A stretch of 64,000 nucleotides of DNA from assembly GCF_900536025.1 (NCBI RefSeq), contig NZ_UNOZ01000004.1, positions 62,001-126,000 on the forward strand. The letters are read 5' to 3'. Every line of letters begins with the position of its first letter. The stretch's first letter is position 1. The translations under genes and the position numbers were made by a program. The notes beneath the pieces are model-generated. The model searched no databases and had not been told where the DNA came from. It was given only the letters and a program-made list of their open reading frames with translations. Below are positions 48,188 to 56,320 of this stretch, one piece after another. Origin of the DNA: Pseudomonas reidholzensis. Lineage in GTDB: Bacteria > Pseudomonadota > Gammaproteobacteria > Pseudomonadales > Pseudomonadaceae.

Positions 48188-50352
48188 GCAGCGCAAGCCT
48201 GACCCTGCGCTGGCTGCACAGCCTCGAGTGGCGCCGCGGCTTCTTTGCCTGGGCGCGCACCGACGGGGTCACCTGGGTGTATATCTTCAAGGTATTGGCC
48301 GCCGCGTTCATCACCCTCTGGCTGGCCATGCGCCTGGAGCTGCCGCAGCCGCGCACGGCGATGATCACCGTGTTCATCGTCATGCAGCCGCAGAGCGGCC
48401 ACGTCTTCGCCAAGAGCTTCTACCGGGTGCTCGGCACCCTGGCCGGCTCGGCGATGATGGTCGCGCTGATTGCGCTGTTTCCGCAGAACAGTGAGCTGTT
48501 TCTGCCTAGCCTGGCGGTGTGGGTCGGCCTGTGTTCAGCCGGCGCCATGCGCTACCGGACCTTTCGCGCCTATGGCTTCGTGCTGGCCGGTTATACCGCG
48601 GCGATGATCGGCCTGCCGGTGCTCGAGCACCCCGACCAGGCGTTCATGGCCGCCGTCTGGCGGGTGCTGGAGATCTCCCTGGGGATCCTCGTGTCGACCC
48701 TGGTCAGCGCGACGATCCTGCCGCAATCGGCCAGCGCCGCGATGCGCAACGCGCTCTACCAGCGCTTCGGGGTGTTCGCCGGGGTGGTCGTCGAAGCCCT
48801 GCGCGGCGACAGCCAGCGTGACCGCTTCGAGACCAGCAACGTGCGCTTCATCGCCGAGGCGGTGGGCCTGGAAAGCCTGCGCAACGTCACCGCCTTCGAA
48901 GACCCGCACATGCGTCGGCGCAGCGGCCGGCTGGTGCGCATGAACAGCGAGTTCATGGCCATCACCACCCGCTTCAACGCCCTCCATCGCCTGCTCGAGC
49001 GCTTGCGCGCGCGGGGCCCGCTGCAGATCGTCGGCGCCATCGAGCCCGGCCTGAAGACGCTGGCAGAATTGCTCGAACCCTACGTCGGCCGGGCCCTCAC
49101 CGACGCCGACGCGCTGCGCCTGACCCTCGAACTGGCCGCCTATAAAGAAGGCCTGCAGGCGCAGGTGCGCAGCCTGCGCGCCGAGTACCTGGAGACCGAC
49201 CCCAGCGACAGCGACCTGCTCGATTTTCACACCGCCTTCGAGCTGCTCTACCGCTTCGTCGACGAGATGTTCAGCTACGCCCAGACCCACGCCTCGCTGT
49301 CGGCGCACAACCACCCGCTTGAGCAGTGGGACGAGCCCTACGTGTCGCAGACCAGCTGGCTGGTGTCGCTGGCCGCTGGCGTGCGCGCCTCGGCGGTGTT
49401 GCTCCTGCTTGGCAGCTACTGGCTGCTCAGCGACTGGCCGAGCGGGGCGATGATGACCCTGATCGCCACGGTGACCGTCGGCCTCTCGGCGGCCTCGCCG
49501 AACCCCAAGCGGATGTCCTTCCAGATGGCCTGCGGGACGCTGATCGGCGCCTTCATCGGCTTCTTCGAAACCTTTTTCGTGTTCCCCTGGATCGACGGCT
49601 TCCCGCTGCTGTGCATGGTCCTGGCGCCGGTATTCGTGCTCGGCGCGTTTCTCTCGTCGCGCCCGGCGTACGCCGGCTACGGCATCGGCCTGCTGGTGTT
49701 CTTCGCGATTGGCTCGGTGCCCAACAACCTCACCGTGTACGACCCCTACACCTTCATCAATGACTACATCGGCATGGTCATCGGCATGCTGGTCTGCGCC
49801 GCCGCCGGGGCGATCATCCTGCCGCCCAACAGCCGTTGGCTGTGGAGCCGCCTGCAGCGCGACCTGCGCGAGCAGGTGCTGTTCGCCATCGGCGGGCGCC
49901 TGCGCGGGCTCGGCTCGGCGTTCGAAAGCCGCACCCGCGACCTGCTGCACCAGGCCTATGGCCTGGCGGCCGGCAAGCCGCAGGTGCAGAGCGAGCTGAT
50001 GGGCTGGATGTTCGTCGTGCTCGAAGTCGGCCACGCCATCATCGAACTGCGCAAGGAGCAGGCCCGCGCCCCGGTGCACCCGGCCTATGCCGAGTCGCAG
50101 CCCTGGCGCCAGGCGATCCGCGTGATGGGCCGGGCACTGGCGCGGCTGTTCCTGCAGCCCAGCGCCAGCAACCACGAGCGCGCGCTGGTCGCGGTCGACC
50201 ATGCGATCAGCCGCGTGCAGGCCACCGACGAACCGTTCGCCCGCCACTTCGACACCTCGGTACTGCGCCGCACACAAAGCTACCTGCACTTCATCCGCAG
50301 CTCGCTGCTCGACCCCCAATCGCCGCTGGCCCCGGCCAAAGGACTGCACTGA
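48184..50352 (+). CDS. FUSC-family aromatic-acid efflux pump subunit (AaeB-like)
   Basis: A 722-aa inner-membrane protein with two groups of about five to six helices separated by a cytosolic region, the FUSC layout. YIFKVLAAAFITLWLAMRLELPQPRTAMITVFIVMQPQSGHVFAKSFYRVLGTLAGS is the signature N-terminus. In E. coli AaeB with AaeA exports p-hydroxybenzoate and related aromatic acids. The start is coupled to the upstream gene (ATGA) and the stop to DUF1656 (TGATG). Confidence 0.92.
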   Translation: MSSASLTLRWLHSLEWRRGFFAWARTDGVTWVYIFKVLAAAFITLWLAMRLELPQPRTAMITVFIVMQPQSGHVFAKSFYRVLGTLAGSAMMVALIALFPQNSELFLPSLAVWVGLCSAGAMRYRTFRAYGFVLAGYTAAMIGLPVLEHPDQAFMAAVWRVLEISLGILVSTLVSATILPQSASAAMRNALYQRFGVFAGVVVEALRGDSQRDRFETSNVRFIAEAVGLESLRNVTAFEDPHMRRRSGRLVRMNSEFMAITTRFNALHRLLERLRARGPLQIVGAIEPGLKTLAELLEPYVGRALTDADALRLTLELAAYKEGLQAQVRSLRAEYLETDPSDSDLLDFHTAFELLYRFVDEMFSYAQTHASLSAHNHPLEQWDEPYVSQTSWLVSLAAGVRASAVLLLLGSYWLLSDWPSGAMMTLIATVTVGLSAASPNPKRMSFQMACGTLIGAFIGFFETFFVFPWIDGFPLLCMVLAPVFVLGAFLSSRPAYAGYGIGLLVFFAIGSVPNNLTVYDPYTFINDYIGMVIGMLVCAAAGAIILPPNSRWLWSRLQRDLREQVLFAIGGRLRGLGSAFESRTRDLLHQAYGLAAGKPQVQSELMGWMFVVLEVGHAIIELRKEQARAPVHPAYAESQPWRQAIRVMGRALARLFLQPSASNHERALVAVDHAISRVQATDEPFARHFDTSVLRRTQSYLHFIRSSLLDPQSPLAPAKGLH

Positions 50353-50552
50353 TGCCCCGTGAGATCGCCTTTCATGGCGTGTACATGCCGACCATGACCT
50401 TGATGTTCCTGTTTGCCGCGGGCCTGGCCTGGGGCCTCGACCGCTTTATCGCCAGCCACGACGGCTACCGCTTCTTCTGGCACCCGGCGTTGTTGCGCCT
50501 GTGCCTGTTCATCTGCCTTTTCGGCGCCCTGGCGCTGACTGTCTACTGGTGA
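50352..50552 (+). CDS. DUF1656 small membrane protein (AaeX-like)
   Basis: A 66-aa protein with two helices (about 13-30 and 45-64); EIAFHGVYMPTMTLMFLFAAGLAW is typical for AaeX. Its exact role in the AaeXAB pump is not established. Overlaps the pump gene stop by one base and precedes the adaptor gene by 10 bp. Confidence 0.9.
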   Translation: MPREIAFHGVYMPTMTLMFLFAAGLAWGLDRFIASHDGYRFFWHPALLRLCLFICLFGALALTVYW

Positions 50553-50562
50553 GAAACCTTCG

Positions 50563-51423
50563 ATGAAAAAGTTCTTCAGCCTGATCGCCACCCTGCTGGT
50601 GCTGCTGGCGGCCGTGGCCATCGGCCGCCAGTTGTGGCTGCACTACATGACCACCCCATGGACCCGCGACGGCCGCGTGCGCGCCGACATCATCAACGTC
50701 GCGGCCGACGTGCCAGGCTATGTCAGCGATGTGCCGGTGCACGACAACCAGCGGGTGAAGAAGGGCGATGTACTGATCCAGATCGACCCCGAGCACTACC
50801 AGGTCGCGGTCGACCAGGCCAAGGCGCTGGTGGCCTCGCGCAAGGCCACCTGGGAGATGCGCAAGGTCAACGCCAAGCGCCGTGCCGACCTGGACAACCT
50901 GGTGATCTCCCGCGAGAACCGCGACGACGCCAGCAACATCGCCAACGCGGCCCAGGCCGATTACCAGCAGGCCCAGGCGCAGCTGGCCGCGGCCGAGCTG
51001 AACCTCAAGCGCACGCGCATCCTCGCCACCGTCGATGGTTACGTGACCAACCTCAATGTGCACCGCGGCGACTATGCCCGCACCGGGGAGGCGGTGATGG
51101 CGGTGGTCGATGAGAGCTCGTTCTGGGTCTATGGGTTTTTCGAAGAGACCAAGCTGCCACACGTGAAGGTGGGTGATCAGGCCGAGCTGCAGATGATGAG
51201 TGGCGAGCGCCTCAGCGGGCATGTCGAGAGCATTGCGCGCGGCATCTATGACCGCGACAACCCGCAGAGCCGCGAGCTGATCGCCGACGTCAACCCGACC
51301 TTCAACTGGGTGCGCCTGGCCCAGCGGGTGCCGGTGCGGATTCACATCGATGCGGTACCGGAAGGGTTTTTGCTGGCGGCGGGGACGACGTGTACGGTGG
51401 TGGTCAAGCCGAGTGAGGGGTGA
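50563..51423 (+). CDS. HlyD-family periplasmic adaptor (AaeA-like)
   Basis: A 286-aa membrane-fusion protein. One N-terminal helix (LIATLLVLLAAVAIGRQLW), then TPWTRDGRVRADIINVAADVPGYVSDVPVHDNQRVKKGDVLIQIDPEHYQ (lipoyl half-motif), a short helical hairpin and a beta-barrel part. It links the FUSC pump to the outer-membrane factor encoded at 46661. The operon order OMF-FUSC-DUF1656-adaptor makes a complete tripartite pump. Confidence 0.94.
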   Translation: MKKFFSLIATLLVLLAAVAIGRQLWLHYMTTPWTRDGRVRADIINVAADVPGYVSDVPVHDNQRVKKGDVLIQIDPEHYQVAVDQAKALVASRKATWEMRKVNAKRRADLDNLVISRENRDDASNIANAAQADYQQAQAQLAAAELNLKRTRILATVDGYVTNLNVHRGDYARTGEAVMAVVDESSFWVYGFFEETKLPHVKVGDQAELQMMSGERLSGHVESIARGIYDRDNPQSRELIADVNPTFNWVRLAQRVPVRIHIDAVPEGFLLAAGTTCTVVVKPSEG

Positions 51424-51484
51424 GCTGGGTTGTAATGGTTGTGGGCTGCCGGGTGCATGTCACAGCTTCTCTAGCGCTCTCACT

Positions 51485-51733
51485 ATCGAGCGCCGCCCGC
51501 GCGGCGCTTCGCGAGTAAACTCGCTCCCACATTTGTTGCAACGCACCATGGCCTGTGAAAGAGGAGTTGCCAGCCTTGGTGCAAGGCGAAAGGTTGCAGG
51601 AAGGCCATTTGGGTCGGCTCAAGATTTTCGCCGGACAAACAAGGGCTACGCTTGGGGGCTGTCAGGCCATGGCACGATGTAATAAATGTGGGAGCGAGTT
51701 TACTCGCGAAGCGCCGCGCGGGCGGCGCTCGAT
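51485..51733. repeat. 50-bp perfect inverted repeat, 149-bp spacer (REP-related)
   Basis: Arms at 51485-51534 and 51684-51733 are exact inverted copies. The inner part is a REP variant (cttcgcgagtaaactcgctc plus ccacattt); the outer part (atcgagcgccgcccgcgcgg) is extra palindromic DNA. The spacer is longer than in any other REP pair of the window. It fills most of the 340-bp gap between the adaptor gene and the universal stress gene; I see no gene in it. Confidence 0.85.
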
Positions 51734-51763
51734 CTTGAGGACGCTGCAAAAGCAGGTGACAGG

Positions 51764-52213
51764 CTAAACAGTAGCCCCCACCAGCACCGGAATCTCCACC
51801 CGATCAATCACCTTCCCGCTGACCGACGGATCCAGCAGTCGCCCCAGCCGTGACAGGTGGCGGTGGCCCATGATGATCAGCTCGCAGTCCAGTGCCTTGG
51901 CCGTGTCGACGATGGCATCCACCGGCTCGGCGGCGAGTGTGCTGCCCTGAGTGGTGAAGCCAGCATCGCGCAGGGTCTGCACTGCGTGGGCGATGGCGCG
52001 TTCGGCGAGTTGCTGCTCTTCGCAGGCGGCGGGGTATTCGCTGAGTTCGCCGGCGGTGTACGGGGCGGGTTGGCCGTGCACGGCGAAGGTCGAGTCGATG
52101 GCCAGGAGCACGTGCAGTGCGTGCTCGTCGGGGTGGCAGTAGCGCTGGGCGAGGGCCAGCAGGGCGCTGGTGGCGGGGGAGGCGTCGATGGCGATCAGGA
52201 CGGGGCGGGGCAT
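51764..52213 (-). CDS. universal stress protein family
   Basis: A 149-aa UspA-fold protein. PVLIAIDASPATSALLALAQRYC at the N-terminus and IIMGHRHLSRLGRLLDPSVSGKVIDRVEIPVLVG at the C-terminus; the latter is the ATP-binding G-2x-G-9x-G(S) region, here GHRHLSRLGRLLDPSVSGK, a slightly altered form. Cytosolic stress protein. ATG at 52213, divergent from the LysR gene at 52481. Confidence 0.88.
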   Translation of the reverse strand: MPRPVLIAIDASPATSALLALAQRYCHPDEHALHVLLAIDSTFAVHGQPAPYTAGELSEYPAACEEQQLAERAIAHAVQTLRDAGFTTQGSTLAAEPVDAIVDTAKALDCELIIMGHRHLSRLGRLLDPSVSGKVIDRVEIPVLVGATV

Positions 52214-52245
52214 GCAGGCTCCTCGGTGGGCTGGATTGTCGGTGG

Positions 52246-52352
52246 CAGTGCTGGCCTCATCGCGGGCAAGCCCGCTCCTACAGGACCGCGCAAACCTTCA
52301 GAACAGCGCGGTCCCTGTGGGAGCGGGCTTGCCCGCGAATACGCCAGCACTG
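52246..52352. repeat. facing REP pair
   Basis: Left ctggcctcatcgcgggcaag then cccgctcctacagg; right cctgtgggagcgggcttgcc then cgcgaatacgccagc. The loop resembles that at 27105. Confidence 0.85.
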
Positions 52353-52413
52353 CCCATGCATCATTTAAGGCCTATTAGCTGTCCGGGATAAATAGCCCGG
52401 CACGCACGGCGTC

Positions 52414-52430
52414 GTTGCGTCTGGCGCAAT
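52414..52430. promoter_or_regulatory. imperfect 17-bp palindrome before the LysR gene
   Basis: GTTGCGTCTGGCGCAAT differs at two positions from the perfect copy at 53586. It lies 50 bp before the LysR start, so it may serve autoregulation. Confidence 0.5.
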
Positions 52431-52480
52431 CATGCGACCTGTTAACATCAACCTTCCCACAGCGGTCACGGAAAACAGCC

Positions 52481-53389
52481 ATGCAACTCCCGGACATGAA
52501 CCTGCTGGTCGCCCTTGATGCCCTGCTCGACGAGGGCAGCGTGGTCGGCGCGGCGCAGCGCATGAACCTGAGCCCGGCGGCGATGAGCCGGACCTTGGGG
52601 CGCATCCGCGAGGCGCTGGGCGATCCGATCCTGGTGCGTGCCGGCCGTGGCCTGGTGCCGACGCCGCGGGCGCTGGCCCTGCGCGAGCAGGTCGGGCAAC
52701 TGGTCGAGCAGGCCGGGCAGGTGTTTCGCAGCGCCGAGGATGTTGACCTGCTCCACCTCGACCGGGCCTTCAATATCCGCACCAACGACCTGTTCATTGC
52801 CCTGTATGGCGCCCAGCTGCTGCGCATGATGCACGAGCAGGCGCCGCGCACGGTGCTGCGCTTCGTGCCGGAAAGCGGCGGGGGTGACGACGACATCGTG
52901 CTGCGTGATGGGCGCACCGACCTGATCATCAGCTCGAGCATCGACCTGCCGCCGGAGATCAAGGTGCAGACCCTGTTCCATACCTACTATGTCGGGCTGG
53001 CGCGGCGTGATCATCCGATCTTCGAGGCCGAGATCACCCCGGCGCGGTTCGCCGAGTACCCGCAGATCAGCGTGTCGCGGCGCGGGCGGGCCAATGGGCC
53101 GATCGATGCCGAGCTGGCCAACTTCAAGGTGGAACGGCGGGTGGCGTTGATCACCCCGAGTTTTCACTCGGCACTGTTCTCGCTGCCGGACTCGGACCTG
53201 ATCCTGCCGATGCCGGCGAATATCCTCAACAGTGTCGCCCGGCTCGGGCTGCCGCTGCGCTCGTTCGAGATCCCGGTGCCGTTGGAGCGGGTGAACGTGA
53301 TGCAGGCGTGGCATCCGCGGTTTCACAATGATCCGGCGCATCGCTGGTTGCGGCAGACGTTGAAGGCTTGCTGCCAGGTTGATCCTTGA
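52481..53389 (+). CDS. LysR-family regulator, probable regulator of the EmrAB-type operon
   Basis: A 302-aa LysR protein. The HTH is in residues 4-60 (PDMNLLVALDALLDEGSVVGAAQRMNLSPAAMSRTLGRIREALGDPILVRAGRGLVPTPRALAL); this form with DEGSVVGAA and ILVRAGR resembles the NodD/YbeF-like branch. The ligand domain follows. It lies 300 bp upstream of the MFS gene on the same strand. The same palindrome occurs before both genes. Confidence 0.92.
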   Translation: MQLPDMNLLVALDALLDEGSVVGAAQRMNLSPAAMSRTLGRIREALGDPILVRAGRGLVPTPRALALREQVGQLVEQAGQVFRSAEDVDLLHLDRAFNIRTNDLFIALYGAQLLRMMHEQAPRTVLRFVPESGGGDDDIVLRDGRTDLIISSSIDLPPEIKVQTLFHTYYVGLARRDHPIFEAEITPARFAEYPQISVSRRGRANGPIDAELANFKVERRVALITPSFHSALFSLPDSDLILPMPANILNSVARLGLPLRSFEIPVPLERVNVMQAWHPRFHNDPAHRWLRQTLKACCQVDP

Positions 53390-53401
53390 GATCGGTATCG
53401 C

Positions 53402-53567
53402 CCTTTTCGCGGGTAAACCCGCTCCCACAGGGTCCGCGTCGGGTACAAAATGGATGTCTTGGCGAAGATCCTGTATGTGAGTAAAACCGCTCTTACAGGG
53501 GCCGCGTCGGGCACAAAATGGATGCCCAGCTGCAGACCCTGTGGGAGCGGGTTTACCCGCGAAAAGG
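53402..53567. repeat. REP triple with a 68-bp tandem unit
   Basis: Left REP (ttcgcgggtaaacccgctcc), a decayed middle REP (gagtaaaaccgctcttacag) and a right facing REP. A segment ccgcgtcggg(t/c)acaaaatgg at 53434 recurs at 53502, showing a tandem duplication. It fills the gap between the LysR gene and the operator at 53586. Confidence 0.8.
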
Positions 53568-53585
53568 ACGACGCGGACTATCCGG

Positions 53586-53602
53586 ATTGCGTCTGACGCA
53601 AT
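53586..53602. promoter_or_regulatory. perfect 17-bp palindrome before the MFS efflux gene
   Basis: ATTGCGTCTGACGCAAT is symmetric about the central T, 87 bp before the MFS start. A near copy precedes the LysR gene. Likely LysR operator. Confidence 0.6.
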
Positions 53603-53689
53603 CTAAACCTGCTGATAAGTCAGTTTTCGTAAGCATTCAAGCTTTCTAAAATCCCTCCAGCCCAATTTGTTGCTGGAGATGTCCGTCCC

Positions 53690-55231
53690 ATGACTTCGCT
53701 CACCGCCCCACCTGCCGCGCTCGGCGCCGCCCCTGCGGCCGCTGCGCCTGCGCAAACGGCGTTCGGCCTGCGGGTGGTGGTCGGGTTGTTCGGCGTGCTG
53801 CTGGCCGTACTCTGCGCCGGCCTCAACGAGTCGGTGACGAAGATCTCGCTGAACGACATCCGTGGCGCCATGGGCATCGGCGCCGACGAGGGCGCCTGGC
53901 TGCTGGCGGTGTACGCCGCGGCCTCGGTGTCGGCCATGGCCTTTTCGCCCTGGCTGGCGACGACCTTTTCGCTGCGCCGCTTCACCCTCTGCGCGATCGG
54001 CCTGTTCGCCGTGCTCGGCCTGCTCCAGCCGTATGCGCCCAACCTGCACAGCCTGATGCTCCTGCGCGTGCTCCAGGGCCTGGCCTCGGGCGCCTTGCCG
54101 CCGATGCTGATGAGCGTGGCGCTGCGCTTCCTGCCGCCGGGGATCAAGGTCTACGGCCTGGCCTGCTACGCCTTGACCGCGACCTTCGGGCCCAACCTCG
54201 GCACGCCGCTGGCGGGCCTGTGGACCGAGTACGTCGGCTGGCAGTGGGCGTTCTGGCAGATCATCCTGCCGTCGCTGCTGGCGATGGGCTGCGTGGCCTG
54301 GGGCCTGCCGCAAGACCCACTGCGCCTGGAGCGCTTCCAGCAGTTCAACTGGCGCGGCGTGCTGCTCGGCCTGCCGGCCCTCAGCAGCATCGTCCTCGGC
54401 CTGTCGCTGGGCGACCGCTGGGGCTGGTTCGACTCGACGCTGATCTGCTGGCTACTCGGCGGTGGCCTGCTGTTGCTGGTGCTGTTCCTGTACAACGAAT
54501 GGTCCGAAGCGGTGCCGTTCTTCCAGCTGCGCATGCTCTCGCGGCGCAACCTGAGCTTTGCCCTGGTGACCCTGGCCGGGGTGCTGATCGTGCTCTCCGG
54601 CGTGGGTACCATCCCCTCGGCCTACCTCGCGCAGATCCAGGGCTACCGCCCCGCGCAGACCAGCCCGCTGATGATGCTGGTGGCCATGCCGCAACTGATC
54701 GCCCTGCCGCTCACCGCCGCGCTGTGCAACCTGCGTGCGGTGGACTGCCGCTGGGTGCTGGCGCTCGGCCTGGGCATGCTGGCGGTGTCGTGCGTGGGCA
54801 GCAGCCTGCTCACCTCGGTGTGGATTCGCGACAACTTCTACGGCTTCTACCTGTTGCAGGTGTTTGGCCAGCCAATGGCCGTGCTGCCGCTGCTGATGCT
54901 CTCGACCAATGGCATGAGCCCGCAGGAAGGGCCGTTCGCTTCGGCCTGGTTCAACACCGTCAAAGGCCTGTCGGCGGTGATCGCCGCTGGCCTGCTCGAC
55001 GCGCTCGGCACGCTGCGCCGGCATTTCCATTCCAACCACCTGGTCGACAGCCTGGGCAATGCGCCGCTGATCGACGATCGCGCGGCGGGCCTGGCCCAAC
55101 GGATTCATCAACAGGCCCTGGTACTGACCTCGGCCGATCTCTACCTGGTCATGGCGTGTGTCGCCGTGGCCCTTATCTGCCTTATTCCTTTCGTGCCCAC
55201 TCGGGTCTACCCGCCGCGTGCGGTGGCCTGA
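53690..55231 (+). CDS. DHA2-family MFS drug exporter (EmrB-like)
   Basis: A 513-aa inner-membrane transporter with 14 predicted helices. ISLNDIRGAMGIGADEGAWLLAVYAAASVSAMAFSPWLATTFSLRRF carries the DHA2 motif region; QGLASGALPPMLMSVALRFLP and FGPNLGTPLAGLW are family motifs. It pairs with the EmrA-like adaptor encoded 27 bp downstream and the outer-membrane factor after that. The Ala/Pro-rich first 22 residues are cytosolic. The substrate is unknown. Confidence 0.93.
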   Translation: MTSLTAPPAALGAAPAAAAPAQTAFGLRVVVGLFGVLLAVLCAGLNESVTKISLNDIRGAMGIGADEGAWLLAVYAAASVSAMAFSPWLATTFSLRRFTLCAIGLFAVLGLLQPYAPNLHSLMLLRVLQGLASGALPPMLMSVALRFLPPGIKVYGLACYALTATFGPNLGTPLAGLWTEYVGWQWAFWQIILPSLLAMGCVAWGLPQDPLRLERFQQFNWRGVLLGLPALSSIVLGLSLGDRWGWFDSTLICWLLGGGLLLLVLFLYNEWSEAVPFFQLRMLSRRNLSFALVTLAGVLIVLSGVGTIPSAYLAQIQGYRPAQTSPLMMLVAMPQLIALPLTAALCNLRAVDCRWVLALGLGMLAVSCVGSSLLTSVWIRDNFYGFYLLQVFGQPMAVLPLLMLSTNGMSPQEGPFASAWFNTVKGLSAVIAAGLLDALGTLRRHFHSNHLVDSLGNAPLIDDRAAGLAQRIHQQALVLTSADLYLVMACVAVALICLIPFVPTRVYPPRAVA

Positions 55232-55258
55232 CCCCTGGATGAATTCGAGAACAGTAAA

Positions 55259-56320
55259 ATGACCCACACTCGCAAGACACTCGTCATCGGCTCGGTCATC
55301 GCCGTGGCCGTGCTGGCCGGCCTGGTCGGCCCCTGGATGCTCGGCAGTGACCACCAGCAGCGCACCAACGACGCCTACGTCAGCGCCGACTACACCGTGG
55401 TCGCGCCCAAGGTCGCCGGCTTCATCAAGGAGGTGCTGGTCGAGGACAACCAGCCGGTGCAGGCCGGCCAGTTGCTGGCGACCCTCGATGCCCGTGACTA
55501 CCAGGCCGCGCTGGACGCCGCCGAAGCCCAGTTGCTGGTGGCCAAGGCGCAAAGCGCCGATGCCCGCGCGACCCTCGAACGCCAGGCGGCGTTGATCGCC
55601 CAGGCCGAGGCGGCGGTCAAGGCGGCCCAGGCCGAAACGGCCTTTGCCGACCATGAGGTCAACCGCTACAGCCGCCTCGCCGAGCAGGGCGCAGGCACCG
55701 TGCAGAACGCCCAGCAGGCGCGCAGCCGGGTCGACCAGGCGCGTGCGCGGCTGGCCAACACCCAGGCGGCGCTGCTCGCCACGCGCAAGCAAGTGGACAT
55801 CCTCACCGCCCAGGTGGCCAGCGCCGATGGCCAGCTCAAGCGCGCCGAAGCCGGGGTAGAAAAAGCCCAGCTGGACCTGTCGTACACGCGCATCACCGCG
55901 CCGGTCGACGGCATGGTCGGCGAGCGCGCCTTGCGCGTCGGTGCCTACGTCAACCCGGGTGCGCGGCTGTTGTCGGTGGTGCCACTGGATCGGGCCTACG
56001 TGGTCGGCAACTTCCAGGAGACCCAGCTGACCCACGTGCAACCTGGCCAGCCGGTGAGCATCAGCGTCGACACCTTCTCCGGTGAAACCCTCAAGGGCCA
56101 TGTCGAGAGCATCGCGCCGGCCACCGGGGTGACCTTTGCCGCGGTCAAGCCCGACAACGCCACCGGCAACTTCACCAAGGTGGTCCAGCGGATCCCGGTG
56201 AAGATCGTCTTCGATGACGGCCAACCGCTGCTGCAGCGCCTGCGTGTCGGCATGTCGGTGGTCGCGACCATCGACACCCACGGCGACACGCTCGAAGGCA
56301 AAGAGGTCAGCGCACGATGA
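55259..56320 (+). CDS. HlyD/EmrA-family periplasmic adaptor
   Basis: A 353-aa membrane-fusion protein. N-terminal helix TLVIGSVIAVAVLAGLVGPWML; DAYVSADYTVVAPKVAGFIKEVLVEDNQPVQAGQLLATLD is the first lipoyl half; a long coiled-coil hairpin spans about 75-200; LDLSYTRITAPVDGMVGERALRVGAYVNPG is the second half. It links the MFS exporter to the outer-membrane factor. Its stop overlaps the next start (ATGA). Confidence 0.94.
   Translation: MTHTRKTLVIGSVIAVAVLAGLVGPWMLGSDHQQRTNDAYVSADYTVVAPKVAGFIKEVLVEDNQPVQAGQLLATLDARDYQAALDAAEAQLLVAKAQSADARATLERQAALIAQAEAAVKAAQAETAFADHEVNRYSRLAEQGAGTVQNAQQARSRVDQARARLANTQAALLATRKQVDILTAQVASADGQLKRAEAGVEKAQLDLSYTRITAPVDGMVGERALRVGAYVNPGARLLSVVPLDRAYVVGNFQETQLTHVQPGQPVSISVDTFSGETLKGHVESIAPATGVTFAAVKPDNATGNFTKVVQRIPVKIVFDDGQPLLQRLRVGMSVVATIDTHGDTLEGKEVSAR

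Noticed and set aside
51540..51680. Small ORFs inside the spacer of the 50-bp inverted repeat
   Set aside because: They lack an RBS and motifs and extend into the repeat arms.
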